18,430 bases of DNA from Chloracidobacterium sp. UBA6041 (GTDB taxonomy: Bacteria > Acidobacteriota > Blastocatellia > Pyrinomonadales > Pyrinomonadaceae): positions 14,885 through 33,314 of the forward strand of contig DIYZ01000158.1 of assembly GCA_002427845.1 (NCBI GenBank), in the 5' to 3' direction. The number at the start of each line of letters is the position of its first letter. Positions within the stretch are counted from its first letter, which is position 1. The translations under genes and the position numbers were made by a program. The notes under the pieces are model-generated. The model ran no database searches. It was not told the origin of the DNA and saw only the letters and a list, made by a program, of their open reading frames with translations. This document shows, in pieces, positions 1 through 7,491 of this stretch.

Positions 1-61
1 CGTAACGATTTCACTGTCAGCCGAATTCTGATCTGTTGAATCCATTCAATCCTATCTTAGA

Positions 62-161
62 CGCAAAGTATGCGAAGGAATGCGCAAAGGCCCGCAAAAT
101 CTTTTCCCTGCGGCTGCGCGAGAAACTTTGCGGACCTTGCGAAAACTTTGCGGACCTTGCG
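62..161. repeat. CTTTGCGG / CGCAAAG repeat cluster downstream of serC
   Basis: A 19-base unit, AAACTTTGCGGACCTTGCG, occurs twice in tandem with a 20-base period (123–141 and 143–161). Complementary CGCAAAG-type words occur upstream (62–68, 83–89, 92–98), so the left half can fold back on the right half as an imperfect long hairpin. It starts 28 bases beyond the serC stop, so it would form in the 3' end of the serC transcript. No T tract follows, so it does not look like a classical intrinsic terminator. It is probably a dispersed intergenic repeat. Confidence 0.6.
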
Positions 162-188
162 GTTAACTTCCTGAATAGCGATCCTTGG

Positions 189-1274
189 CTAGCCGATCTT
201 CTTTTCAAACTCTTTCATGAACGCAACCAGCACTTCTACGCCGGCGAGTGGGAAGGCGTTATAGATTGAAGCACGGATGCCACCGACCGAGCGATGTCCC
301 TTCAAGCCAACCATGCCCTGAGCAGTTGCTTCAGATGTGAACTTCTTTTCGAGCTCTTCTGAAGGAAGGCGGAACGTAACGTTCATGATCGAACGCGAGT
401 CGGCATCAGCATGTCCGCGGTAAAAGTCGGTGGAATCGATGGCGTCGTAGATTAGCTGCGCCTTCGCTTCATTTTCGCGATGCATCGCTTCAAGCCCACC
501 CTTATCCTTGAGCCACTTGCAAACCAGGCTGAGGATGTAAATGCCCCACGTGTTGGGAGTGTTGTAAAGCGACTTGTTATCGACGTGCGTGCGATAGTCG
601 AGCATGGTGTGGAGTCCATCCGGAATTCGCTGCAGCAGATCGTCACGCAAAATAACGAGAGTCACCCCGCTCGGCCCCATGTTCTTCTGCGCCCCTGCAT
701 AGATAAGCGCATACTTATCGATGGGAATCGGATGAGACAAAATGTCGGAAGAAGCGTCGACAACCAGCGGAACCTCGCCGACGCCAGGTTCCTTCTTCCA
801 TTCAACTCCCTCGATCGTTTCGTTCGTCGTTATATGAACGTACGCGGCCTTCGGGTCAAGCTTGAGCTCGTCGGTTCCGGGAATGCGCGTAAACCCACCA
901 TCAGCCATCGTCGCGGCCACATTCGTTGCGCCGGCGCGCTTCGCTTCCTTCAGAGCTTTCTTTCCCCAACTGCCGGTGAGGATGTAATCAGCGCTTCCTT
1001 CCGCTGGCAAAAAATTCATCGGCACCATCGAGAATTGCAAACTCGCGCCACCCTGAAGGAAAAGCACGTGATAGTTATCGGGCACGCCGAGCAATTCTCG
1101 CAAACCCGCATCAGCGCGGTGAAAAATCTCATCAAATGTCGTTGACCGATGACTAATCTCCATCACCGACATGCCCACACCGGGCAGGCTCAACATATCG
1201 CGCTGAGCTTCTTCCAGGACAGGCACAGGAAGTATGGCTGGGCCGGCACTGAAATTGTAGATCCGTTCGGTCAT
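189..1274 (-). CDS. serC: Phosphoserine aminotransferase
   Basis: The protein has 361 residues, the usual length for SerC, a PLP-dependent class V aminotransferase. It converts 3-phosphohydroxypyruvate and glutamate into O-phosphoserine and 2-oxoglutarate (second step of serine synthesis; SerC can also serve in pyridoxal phosphate synthesis). Visible family marks are the N-terminal YNFSAGPA, the ISHRS segment near residues 40–44, the phosphate-binding FLQGGAS around 72–78, and the PLP lysine K197 in the AGAQKNMGPSG motif. The ATG is preceded by GGAGAA at 6 bases spacing, which supports this start. It is the last gene of the leftward DUF1015–serA–SDR–serC block and is separated from the SDR gene by a REPIN-like repeat. 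Identification is firm. Confidence 0.97.
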   Translation of the reverse strand: MTERIYNFSAGPAILPVPVLEEAQRDMLSLPGVGMSVMEISHRSTTFDEIFHRADAGLRELLGVPDNYHVLFLQGGASLQFSMVPMNFLPAEGSADYILTGSWGKKALKEAKRAGATNVAATMADGGFTRIPGTDELKLDPKAAYVHITTNETIEGVEWKKEPGVGEVPLVVDASSDILSHPIPIDKYALIYAGAQKNMGPSGVTLVILRDDLLQRIPDGLHTMLDYRTHVDNKSLYNTPNTWGIYILSLVCKWLKDKGGLEAMHRENEAKAQLIYDAIDSTDFYRGHADADSRSIMNVTFRLPSEELEKKFTSEATAQGMVGLKGHRSVGGIRASIYNAFPLAGVEVLVAFMKEFEKKIG

Positions 1275-1301
1275 TCGATTCTCCGCGGTTAGCGTTCAAG
1301 T

Positions 1302-1361
1302 AGTTCAGAGTCCAACCTTCAGGTTGTTCTAGGTAGCAAGCTAAAGCTTGTACTCTGAACT
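1302..1361. repeat. REPIN-like inverted pair of 25-base units, copy A
   Basis: Two 25-base units face each other: 1302–1326 and 1337–1361, separated by 10 bases. The left unit matches the reverse complement of the right at 21 of 25 positions. Each unit has its own inner palindrome: CAACC–TTCA–GGTTG (1313–1326) on the left and CAAGCT–AA–AGCTTG (1337–1350) on the right. The difference between the arms is compensatory: a C:G pair in one hairpin is a G:C pair in the other. The outer ends are AGTTCAGAGT and ACTCTGAACT. It lies 5 bases after the SDR stop and upstream of serC. A second copy is at 17389–17454. Confidence 0.8.
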
Positions 1362-1366
1362 CGGAA

Positions 1367-2143
1367 TTATTTTTCCTGCTGCGACCGCATCATGCGCCCG
1401 GCAACGCGCGTAATTAACGATCGCGGCGCCAGCCGTTCAGACTCAACCATCAGAAAATTTGTCCAACCGGAGATAACGTGGCTCTTGCCACGGCTGAGCC
1501 CGCGCAGTGCCGCGTCTACTACGTCTTCCGGAGTTTGCGCAACACGAGCCGGGGGTTTCCGACCACGAGCGGCTTCGAAAAAGTTGGTGTCAGTAACGCC
1601 CGGACAAAGTGCCATTACTTTGATTCCGTAGGGCCGATTCTCTTCCCATAGCGCTTCCGAGAAGGAAAGCACAAACGCTTTTGTAGCCGCATAAGTGGCC
1701 ATGAAAGGCACCGGCTGAAACCCTGCGGTGGAAGCGACGTTGATGATTGCGCCCTGCTTGCGCTCGAGCATTGGAGCGAGGAAGCGGTGAGTCAACTCCA
1801 CCAGCGCCTTAACGTTTAGATCGATCATATTCAGTTCGCGCGCGAGATCGAGCGTGCTGAATTCACCCATCGAGCCAAAGCCGGCGTTATTAATGAGCAG
1901 GTCGACAACCAGACCACGTTTCGTCGCTTCCGCAAACAAACGGGCTGGCGATTCCGGCTTACTGAGGTCGAGCGCTATATACTGCGCGCGAATGCTGTTA
2001 GAGCGGCCCAGTTCATTGCACAGCGTTATGAGCTTGTCTTCCGAACGAGCAACCAACAAGACATTGCGACCGCGCGCGGCGAGCTTGCGCGCGAAGACTT
2101 CGCCAATGCCGGAAGATGCGCCAGTGATGAGGGTCGTATTCAT
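1367..2143 (-). CDS. Short-chain dehydrogenase/reductase (SDR)
   Basis: The protein has 258 residues and is a classical SDR oxidoreductase using NAD(P)H. Seen directly: the cofactor glycine motif TGASSGIG (7–14), NNAG (85–88), and the catalytic S138, Y151 and K155 in the Y-x3-K arrangement. The segment PGVTDTNFF after the active site is also typical. It resembles the DltE/YqjQ-like SDRs that act on unknown carbonyl or hydroxyl substrates; the substrate cannot be read from sequence. Its ATG overlaps the serA stop by 4 bases (ATGA), which indicates translational coupling with serA. A role linked to serine synthesis is possible but is inference from position only. The start is fixed by the overlap and by the short N-terminus before the first beta strand. 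Confidence 0.92.
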   Translation of the reverse strand: MNTTLITGASSGIGEVFARKLAARGRNVLLVARSEDKLITLCNELGRSNSIRAQYIALDLSKPESPARLFAEATKRGLVVDLLINNAGFGSMGEFSTLDLARELNMIDLNVKALVELTHRFLAPMLERKQGAIINVASTAGFQPVPFMATYAATKAFVLSFSEALWEENRPYGIKVMALCPGVTDTNFFEAARGRKPPARVAQTPEDVVDAALRGLSRGKSHVISGWTNFLMVESERLAPRSLITRVAGRMMRSQQEK

Positions 2144-3351
2144 TTGTTGCTCACCCCAAGCAAATCGAGCTCGATGATGTTTCCGTTCCCTGCCTGTAAC
2201 ATATCGAGCAACTCGCGCGAGGGCGGCTTGTCGAGATTGATTCGAGCAACCGCGGCCTCGGCGCCTTCGAAAACTATGTTCTCCATCTCCTGAACATTTA
2301 TCCCTTCAGACTTGATCGCGTCGAGCACTGTTGCCAACACTCCGGGACGATCCAGATGACGCACAACGAGCCGGTAGCCGGCCGGTGTTTGGCGTGCCAG
2401 GTTAATCACATTAGGAACTTTGCCCGTTTCCTTAAACTCGCGAACTATCCTAACCGTCTCGGCGGCAATTGCTTCCTGCGCTTGATCGGTTGAAGCGCCG
2501 ATGTGGTGGGTGCCGTAGAGATTTTCTTCTTTCGCGATCTCGGCAGTGAAGGCGCCAGTCGCGGAGGTTGGCTCTCCGGCGTACACATCCAAACCGGCGC
2601 GAATGCCGCGCGACTTCATGGCCTGGACCAACGCTGCCTGGTCTACTACCTCGCCTCGGGCTGTGTTGATGAAGTAAGCGCCTTCCCGCATTTGTCCGAA
2701 GAACTCAGTTCCCAGGAATCCTTTAGTGTCGGGGTTTAGCGCGACGTGAATACTAACAACGTCGGCTTCGCGCGCAACCTCGGCCGGTGTCGCTTTGTAT
2801 TCAACCCCCAGCGCGCCGGCACTCGCCGGTGTAAGACTGCGGCTCCACGCAATCACCGGCATGCCAAAAGCCCGGGCGCGCGGAATCATTTCCTGGCCAA
2901 TTTTCCCCACCCCAATCAGACCCAGCTTTCGGCCAAACAAGCCGCGCGCTTTGGAGAACTCTTTCTTGTTCCATTCACCTCGCCGCAGCGCAATCACGTT
3001 ATCCGCGATACGTCTGTCGAGCGCCAGAATGAGGGCAAAGGCCAACTCTGCCACGGCTATCGAATTCTTCCCCGGGCAATTGGAAACATAAATACCGCGG
3101 CGCGACGCCGCCGCCACGTCGATTGTGTTGAAACCGGCGCCCGCTCTCACCACGAGTTTGATCTGACCCGCTGCGAGCATTGGCTCGGTGACTTTGGTAC
3201 CTCGTACTACCAGAACGTCTGGCGCTTCCTTGCGGATCGCTTCGACCAGTGCGTCGTCTTTCAGATCGGGTTGATACGAAATGTCGCAACCAAGGGCTGC
3301 CAGACCCTCGCGCCCCGATTGTTCAAACTTGTCAGCGATTAGAACAAGCAT
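2140..3351 (-). CDS. serA: D-3-phosphoglycerate dehydrogenase
   Basis: The protein has 403 residues. It oxidises 3-phosphoglycerate with NAD+ to 3-phosphohydroxypyruvate, the first step of serine synthesis. It shows the D-isomer 2-hydroxyacid dehydrogenase fold: substrate-binding RAGAGFNTID (69–78), Rossmann GVGKIGQ (147–153), NTARGEVVD with catalytic R232, E260 as the probable acid partner, and H283 in the THHIGAS segment. A C-terminal ACT domain follows (about 327–395, starting YRLVVRHLDRPGVLA), usually the serine-feedback site. It lacks the extra intervening domain of the longer (~530 residue) bacterial type. Two histidines precede IGAS, where the family often has PH. No Shine–Dalgarno is visible; a tandem CAGTT repeat reaches to within a few bases of the ATG. 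Confidence 0.95.
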   Translation of the reverse strand: MLVLIADKFEQSGREGLAALGCDISYQPDLKDDALVEAIRKEAPDVLVVRGTKVTEPMLAAGQIKLVVRAGAGFNTIDVAAASRRGIYVSNCPGKNSIAVAELAFALILALDRRIADNVIALRRGEWNKKEFSKARGLFGRKLGLIGVGKIGQEMIPRARAFGMPVIAWSRSLTPASAGALGVEYKATPAEVAREADVVSIHVALNPDTKGFLGTEFFGQMREGAYFINTARGEVVDQAALVQAMKSRGIRAGLDVYAGEPTSATGAFTAEIAKEENLYGTHHIGASTDQAQEAIAAETVRIVREFKETGKVPNVINLARQTPAGYRLVVRHLDRPGVLATVLDAIKSEGINVQEMENIVFEGAEAAVARINLDKPPSRELLDMLQAGNGNIIELDLLGVSNK

Positions 3352-3356
3352 CGTTC

Positions 3357-3449
3357 GTCAGTTATCAGTTGTCAGTTGTCGTTTTGCCAGCCGCGCGCCA
3401 TCCAGATCCTGCCCACGGACGACGGACCACTGACCACTGACTACCAACT
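3357..3449. repeat. TCAGTT / CCACTGA tandem repeats in an inverted arrangement
   Basis: The gap between the DUF1015 gene and serA holds two short tandem arrays. The left one (3357–3380) repeats a TCAGTTG-like 7-mer about three times. The right one (3424–3440) repeats GACCACTG twice and continues into ACTACC. The right array is an imperfect reverse complement of the left, so the minus-strand transcript could fold. The right end touches the DUF1015 stop codon and the left end is 5 bases from the serA start. Confidence 0.55.
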
Positions 3450-4675
3450 CAAATCGTGTGAATCAACAGTCCATCCCGCAACTTCGGCTCAAACCAGGTA
3501 GACTTCGGCGGCATGATTTCGCCGGCATCAGAGACTTGCAGCAAGTCTTTGATCGTTGTGGGATACAAGGAAAACGCTACCGCCGCCTTGCCCTCATTAA
3601 CAAGACGCTCCAGCTCTCCGGTGCCACGCATGCCCCCGATGAAGTCAATGCGTTTATCAGGGCGAATGTCTTTGATTCCCAAGATTGGATCAAGCAAACG
3701 ATCCTGGAGAATGCTGACGTCGAGCGAGGCGACGATCCCCTGCGGCGCCGGTGCACTCGCCGGAAGACTCAGCTTGTACCAGCGTCCGTCCAGATACATG
3801 CTCCACTGTCCCCCGCTGGCCGGCGCCGGACTCCCATCCGGAGCGACGTCAAAAGGGTTTCTCAGTGTCTCGAGAAACTCGCTGCTCGACATTCCATTCA
3901 AATCGCGCACGGCACGGTTGTACGGCAGTATTTGCAACTGATCATCCGGAAACATAACGGCCAAAAAGAAGTTGTACTCTTCGTCGCCCGTGTATCCGAA
4001 ACTCTGTTCTTTCAATTCGGCATGAGCACGCGCGGCACTGGCGGCGCGGTGATGACCATCGGCAATGTAGAGAAACGGAATTTCGCGAAAGGCGTGAACA
4101 AAACGCACCGGGTCGGGCACTCGCCAGACAGTGTGTTGAATTCCATCGTCCGCGGTAAAGTCGAAGATGGCATTTGCCATCATAGTCTCCATAACCATGG
4201 TGTCTATGTCGCGGCTGGCTCGATAAGTGAGAAACACTGGTCCAGTTTGAGCGCGCAGAACGAGCATGTGGCGCGTGCGATCGTCTTCTTTATCGCGACG
4301 GGTGCGCTCGTGTTTGCGAATTCGATCCTGATCATACTCATCGATCGAGCAGCACGCGACTACGCCAACCTGCTCATGGTCTCCCATAATCAGACGATAC
4401 AAATAAATACTGGGAGCATCCTCGGTTTCGAGCGGACAGTCTATAGTTAGTTTCTCAAAATTTTCCAAAGCCTTGCGGTACACCGGATCGCTGTAAGGAT
4501 CTGTGTCGTCCGGCAAATCGATTTCCGGGCGCGAAACATGTAAAAAACTCAAGGGGTTGTTCGCCGCCAGCGCGCGTGCTTCGTCGGTGTTGACGACGTC
4601 ATAAGGCACGCTCGCCACGCGGTCGACCCGTGCAGTAGGCGGACGCAAAGCTGGAAAAGGACGAATGGCTGCCAC
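3449..4675 (-). CDS. DUF1015 family protein
   Basis: The protein has 408 residues from a GTG start. It matches DUF1015 (COG4198) by AIRPFPALRP at the N-terminus, PYDVV (24–28), NPLSFLHVSRPEIDLP, the conserved HERTRRDKEDDR block (122–133), and YIADGHHRAASAA with DGHHR at 206–210. Function is not established. The open frame extends 57 codons further upstream to 4846, but that extension is basic and low-complexity, whereas GGGAGGA lies just 5' of the GTG and the family begins here, so the GTG was chosen. It is the first gene of the leftward serine block, 97 bases upstream of serA; DUF1015 next to serA/serC is a known recurring neighbourhood. The DGHHR motif resembles the ParB/sulfiredoxin-fold serine kinases, so an enzymatic role on serine or phosphoserine is a reasonable hypothesis. 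Confidence 0.9.
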   Translation of the reverse strand: MAAIRPFPALRPPTARVDRVASVPYDVVNTDEARALAANNPLSFLHVSRPEIDLPDDTDPYSDPVYRKALENFEKLTIDCPLETEDAPSIYLYRLIMGDHEQVGVVACCSIDEYDQDRIRKHERTRRDKEDDRTRHMLVLRAQTGPVFLTYRASRDIDTMVMETMMANAIFDFTADDGIQHTVWRVPDPVRFVHAFREIPFLYIADGHHRAASAARAHAELKEQSFGYTGDEEYNFFLAVMFPDDQLQILPYNRAVRDLNGMSSSEFLETLRNPFDVAPDGSPAPASGGQWSMYLDGRWYKLSLPASAPAPQGIVASLDVSILQDRLLDPILGIKDIRPDKRIDFIGGMRGTGELERLVNEGKAAVAFSLYPTTIKDLLQVSDAGEIMPPKSTWFEPKLRDGLLIHTI

Positions 4676-4913
4676 TGATTCCTCCCGCGCAGCGGTCTTT
4701 GCCGAGCATCTAACGGCAGATTTCGACCGCGCTTTTTTGCCGAAACGTTTTTTAGTTACAGAAGGCTTGTCGTCAAAGACTATCCGTTCACACGGTGTCT
4801 TAGCAAGTCGGGAAATCGACAGTAAGAAATTGATTATTGCGTGCAAGTTAGAACAGACATAATGCGCGGGCAGAGGTCAGCACTATCTGACAAATGAGGT
4901 AGAATGTTTGCAT

Positions 4914-5150
4914 ATGTCCACGGCCGAAGAATCGCAGCGAACTAGTATTGAAGAGCAATTGCGCGTAGTAGATCAGCAACTGCGTGCCGAGATGGTGGCG
5001 CGAGGTTTCGATCCGGAGCAGGATGACAATACTGCGCTGACGGCGCCGCTGGCTAAACTCTACATGCAACGCGAGCGCCTGCGGGAAGAACTGGAATCAC
5101 TGGCAGACAAAGAAAACTTAGCGGATTATTCTGGTACCGAGGCATTTTAG
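4914..5150 (+). CDS. Small hypothetical coiled-coil protein
   Basis: An acidic protein of 78 residues from the ATG. It is largely helical, with heptad-like stretches (SIEEQLRVVDQQLRAEMVARG, then LAKLYMQRERLREELESL) that suggest a coiled coil or two-helix hairpin. No family is recognised. The upstream context allows a second start: TTG at 4908 lies 8 bases after GAGGT (4896–4900), while the ATG at 4914 is 13 bases away, so the protein may be two residues longer. It is divergent from the DUF1015 gene and 42 bases before the DinB-like gene, probably in one unit with it. Codon pattern and spacing support it as real; function is unknown. Confidence 0.6.
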   Translation: MSTAEESQRTSIEEQLRVVDQQLRAEMVARGFDPEQDDNTALTAPLAKLYMQRERLREELESLADKENLADYSGTEAF

Positions 5151-5192
5151 ACACACCCAACTACGTGCCACTCAGTACTATCATTCTTCATC

Positions 5193-5669
5193 ATGAAAGA
5201 GATTGAGAGAATAGTAGATCAATTGGATCGGGCGTTCGGTGGCGACGCCTGGCATGGGCCATCGGTCGGCAGCGTCATCGACGAGGTAACTGCTCAACAG
5301 GCGGCCGCGCGCCCGATCAAGGGCGGACACAGTATATGGGAGATAGTGCTTCATATTGCCGCCTGGGAACGTGCCTGTCGAAGCAGATTGCAAGGCGACC
5401 GCGAGCAATTATCAGCAACTGAGGATTGGCCGCCGTTGACAGTTACGGGCCCTGAGGCGTGGGAAGAAACCAGGACGTTATTGAAGCAAGGTCACGATGA
5501 TCTGCGCGCGGCCGTTGTGCTTGTGGATGAATCGCGACTAGACGGGCCAATCATTGAGGGCATGTCCACGGTTTATGTAACGCTTCACGGAATTATTCAA
5601 CATGACCTCTATCATGCAGGACAGATTGCGATACTAAAGAAAGCATCTGCGGAGGTGGCAACACTATGA
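5193..5669 (+). CDS. DinB-like superfamily protein
   Basis: The protein has 158 residues and is a four-helix-bundle DinB/YfiT-type putative metalloenzyme. The three expected metal-ligand histidines are visible: H54 in IVLHIAAWE, and H137 and H141 in QHDLYHAGQIAILKK. The family includes thiol-dependent transferases (bacillithiol or mycothiol users) and many members of unknown role; this sequence does not reveal the substrate. No clear Shine–Dalgarno precedes the ATG. Its stop overlaps the start of the pterin dehydratase gene by 4 bases, so the two are translationally coupled. Confidence 0.9.
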   Translation: MKEIERIVDQLDRAFGGDAWHGPSVGSVIDEVTAQQAAARPIKGGHSIWEIVLHIAAWERACRSRLQGDREQLSATEDWPPLTVTGPEAWEETRTLLKQGHDDLRAAVVLVDESRLDGPIIEGMSTVYVTLHGIIQHDLYHAGQIAILKKASAEVATL

Positions 5670-5989
5670 GTGAATTAGCTAGTCGAGACTGTGTGCCTTG
5701 TCGCGGTGGTGTGCCGCCGTTAGCGGGCAAGGAAATCACCAAACTGCAATCCAAGGTTGCGGGTTGGGAAGTTGTGAATGAGCATCACCTGCGGAAGGAA
5801 TACAAATTTAAGGATTTCAAAGAGACGCAGGAGTTTGTAAATCGCGTCGGTGAACTAGCAGAGCAGCAATGGCATCATCCCGATATTTGTTTTGGTTGGG
5901 GGCGGGCGGAAATAACAATCTGGACACATAAAATCGATGGCTTGACGGAAAGTGATTTTATCCTCGCGGCAAAAATTGACGCGCTCTAA
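5666..5989 (+). CDS. phhB: Pterin-4a-carbinolamine dehydratase
   Basis: The protein has 107 residues, normal for the family (PCD/DCoH). It dehydrates 4a-hydroxytetrahydrobiopterin to quinonoid dihydropterin, recycling the pterin cofactor of aromatic amino acid hydroxylases; many bacteria keep it without a hydroxylase, possibly for molybdopterin-related or housekeeping roles. Visible marks are the N-terminal CVPCRGGVPPL (9–19), the active-site HHPD (70–73), and H88 in WTHKIDGLTESDF. The start is fixed by the 4-base ATGA overlap with the DinB-like gene and by GGAGGTG 8 bases upstream. No phenylalanine hydroxylase gene is in the window. The gene symbol is given by family convention only. Confidence 0.93.
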   Translation: MSELASRDCVPCRGGVPPLAGKEITKLQSKVAGWEVVNEHHLRKEYKFKDFKETQEFVNRVGELAEQQWHHPDICFGWGRAEITIWTHKIDGLTESDFILAAKIDAL

Positions 5990-6030
5990 TGCGTCCTGCC
6001 AGAGCGCCGGTGACGGTTCGAGATCGCCGA

Positions 6031-7137
6031 CTACTTGAGCACCTCGAAATAGATTTTTTCGGTTTCCTCAATCATCCGGTCAACACCAAACTGGGCCGAC
6101 GCGACCTGGGCGGCCGCTGCCATGCGGGCGCGCTTTATCGGATCCTGCAACAACTCCGAAACCGCCGCCGCCAGGTTTTCAACAGCGCCAATGGGAACCA
6201 GGAGGCCAGTATCGCCCGCGCGAATGATCTCGCGCGCTCCTTCAGTTTCCGTGGCGACCACGGCCGTGCCGCTAGCCATTGCTTCCGCGATGACCAGGCC
6301 AAAAGATTCGGTGTGCGAAGCTGAAACAAACACATCCAACGCGCAATAGAGCTCGGCCACATTCTCCAACCATCCGACAAGTTTCACATGCCCTGTCAGA
6401 TTTGACCTCTCGATGCGGCGCTCCAGCTCAAGGCGATTTTTGTTTCCGGGTGAGCTGTCCATACCGGCGATTATGAAGTGAGCATTTGGATATTGTTTTA
6501 GTACCTCGAGGGCGGCTTGAAGAAACTCCTCTTGTCCCTTGAGAGGCGTCAACTCTCCGACTGTTCCAACCAGCATGCTGTTTTCGGGCAACTGCCAACT
6601 GCGAAGAAAACGCTGTCGATCAAACCTTTGCCTGACGTCTTCAAATCGAGCGATATCAATGCCGTTTTGCACGACACTGATTTTTTCAGCGGGCACAGTC
6701 TGGTCGGCCCGCAGTTGAGACCCGACGGCCCCGGAAACCGCAATCACTCGCGCTGCTTGGGAAAGCGTGATTCGGTGTAGACGGTTTAGCGAGAAAAGAA
6801 CGTGGCGCGTAATAATTAACCGCGCCTCCGGGTTTTGCCGCACCGCATACGCCGCGAGTGGATAATCGCGGGCCATATGAGCATGTACGATCTGGATCCG
6901 GTTTTTACGGACCAGCTTTGAAAGATCTCGAGCGCTCGGCGCATCGAGAGCATTTCGCAACGGCAGCGACGTGATGTTTTCCGCCGGCAGTGCTGAGAGC
7001 TCACTCCGCAACGGTGAGGTTGGGCGAATGGCAGCGTACACGTCATGACCATGACGCGCGAGGCCATTGGCAAGATCTGCCAGGTGACGCTCGCCGCCAC
7101 CAGGAGCTTGGGCCGAACTTATCTGAAGAATTTTCAA
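6031..7137 (-). CDS. GT4-family glycosyltransferase
   Basis: The protein has 368 residues and is a GT-B fold retaining glycosyltransferase of the GT4 (group 1) type, probably cytoplasmic or membrane-peripheral and moving a sugar from a nucleotide-sugar donor. Seen: the N-terminal PGGGERH loop (12–18), VHAH (84–87), the inter-domain hinge VVQNGID (155–161), the donor-site VGELTPLKGQ (193–202), and the E-x7-E pair E277/E285 in TESFGLVIAEAMASG. Donor and acceptor cannot be assigned, and no polysaccharide cluster surrounds it. The start is a TTG giving MKILQISSA, the expected first strand of the family; no alternative start codon lies in frame close upstream, and no strong Shine–Dalgarno is visible. 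It converges on the pterin dehydratase gene with a 41-base gap. Confidence 0.9.
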   Translation of the reverse strand: MKILQISSAQAPGGGERHLADLANGLARHGHDVYAAIRPTSPLRSELSALPAENITSLPLRNALDAPSARDLSKLVRKNRIQIVHAHMARDYPLAAYAVRQNPEARLIITRHVLFSLNRLHRITLSQAARVIAVSGAVGSQLRADQTVPAEKISVVQNGIDIARFEDVRQRFDRQRFLRSWQLPENSMLVGTVGELTPLKGQEEFLQAALEVLKQYPNAHFIIAGMDSSPGNKNRLELERRIERSNLTGHVKLVGWLENVAELYCALDVFVSASHTESFGLVIAEAMASGTAVVATETEGAREIIRAGDTGLLVPIGAVENLAAAVSELLQDPIKRARMAAAAQVASAQFGVDRMIEETEKIYFEVLK

Positions 7138-7491
7138 GATGACAAACTTTCGTGACCGTCGAAATCGTGAAGTCGTAGATCGGAATTATTCTGAAGCCGC
7201 GCGAATGTATACAACAAACAGCCCGTCATCCAAATTGAAAATCATCTTAATCTAATGGCACCCGGACTTCCCGTCTCAATACGCGGTTCTTGACGTCCGT
7301 CCGCTTTAACTTTCCCGTACCGAAGCGAAACAGCGAAAGACAATGGTGTTTGCTTACCGCCTTGAATCGAACTCCGCTCCGGCTCAAAACCTTGGGAAAC
7401 GCATGTCTGGGCCCGGCACAAGTGTTGCCATTTATCACAACTCCGAGAGTTTGCTGATGGTCAGGGCCGGAAATTGAAGGAGGATAAATTT
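7138..7491. other. Divergent intergenic region between the glycosyltransferase and GSP17M-like genes
   Basis: These 354 bases carry no convincing gene. The left part should hold the glycosyltransferase promoter and the right part the promoter and leader of the stress gene, which ends in AAGGAGGA. I see no tRNA, riboswitch or strong terminator fold. Short frames on either strand have no recognisable product. Confidence 0.5.
7206..7233 (-). promoter_or_regulatory. Possible promoter for the glycosyltransferase gene
   Basis: On the minus strand, TTGGAT (7228–7233) and TATACA (7206–7211) are separated by 16 bases, a weak match to sigma-70-type elements. They lie about 70 bases upstream of the TTG start. 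This is pattern matching only. Confidence 0.25.

Noticed and set aside
480..1145. A long plus-strand frame of 221 codons opposite serC, and similar long frames opposite serA, the DUF1015 gene and the receptor.
   Set aside because: Each is antisense to a gene with clear family motifs; they are frame shadows of biased codon use.
4676..4846. A 57-residue N-terminal extension of the DUF1015 protein.
   Set aside because: Low-complexity basic sequence. A GGGAGGA site precedes the GTG at 4675, and family members start there.
7340..7400. A GTTCGATTC word on the minus strand that recalls a tRNA T-loop.
   Set aside because: The flanking bases do not form a T-arm or acceptor stem.
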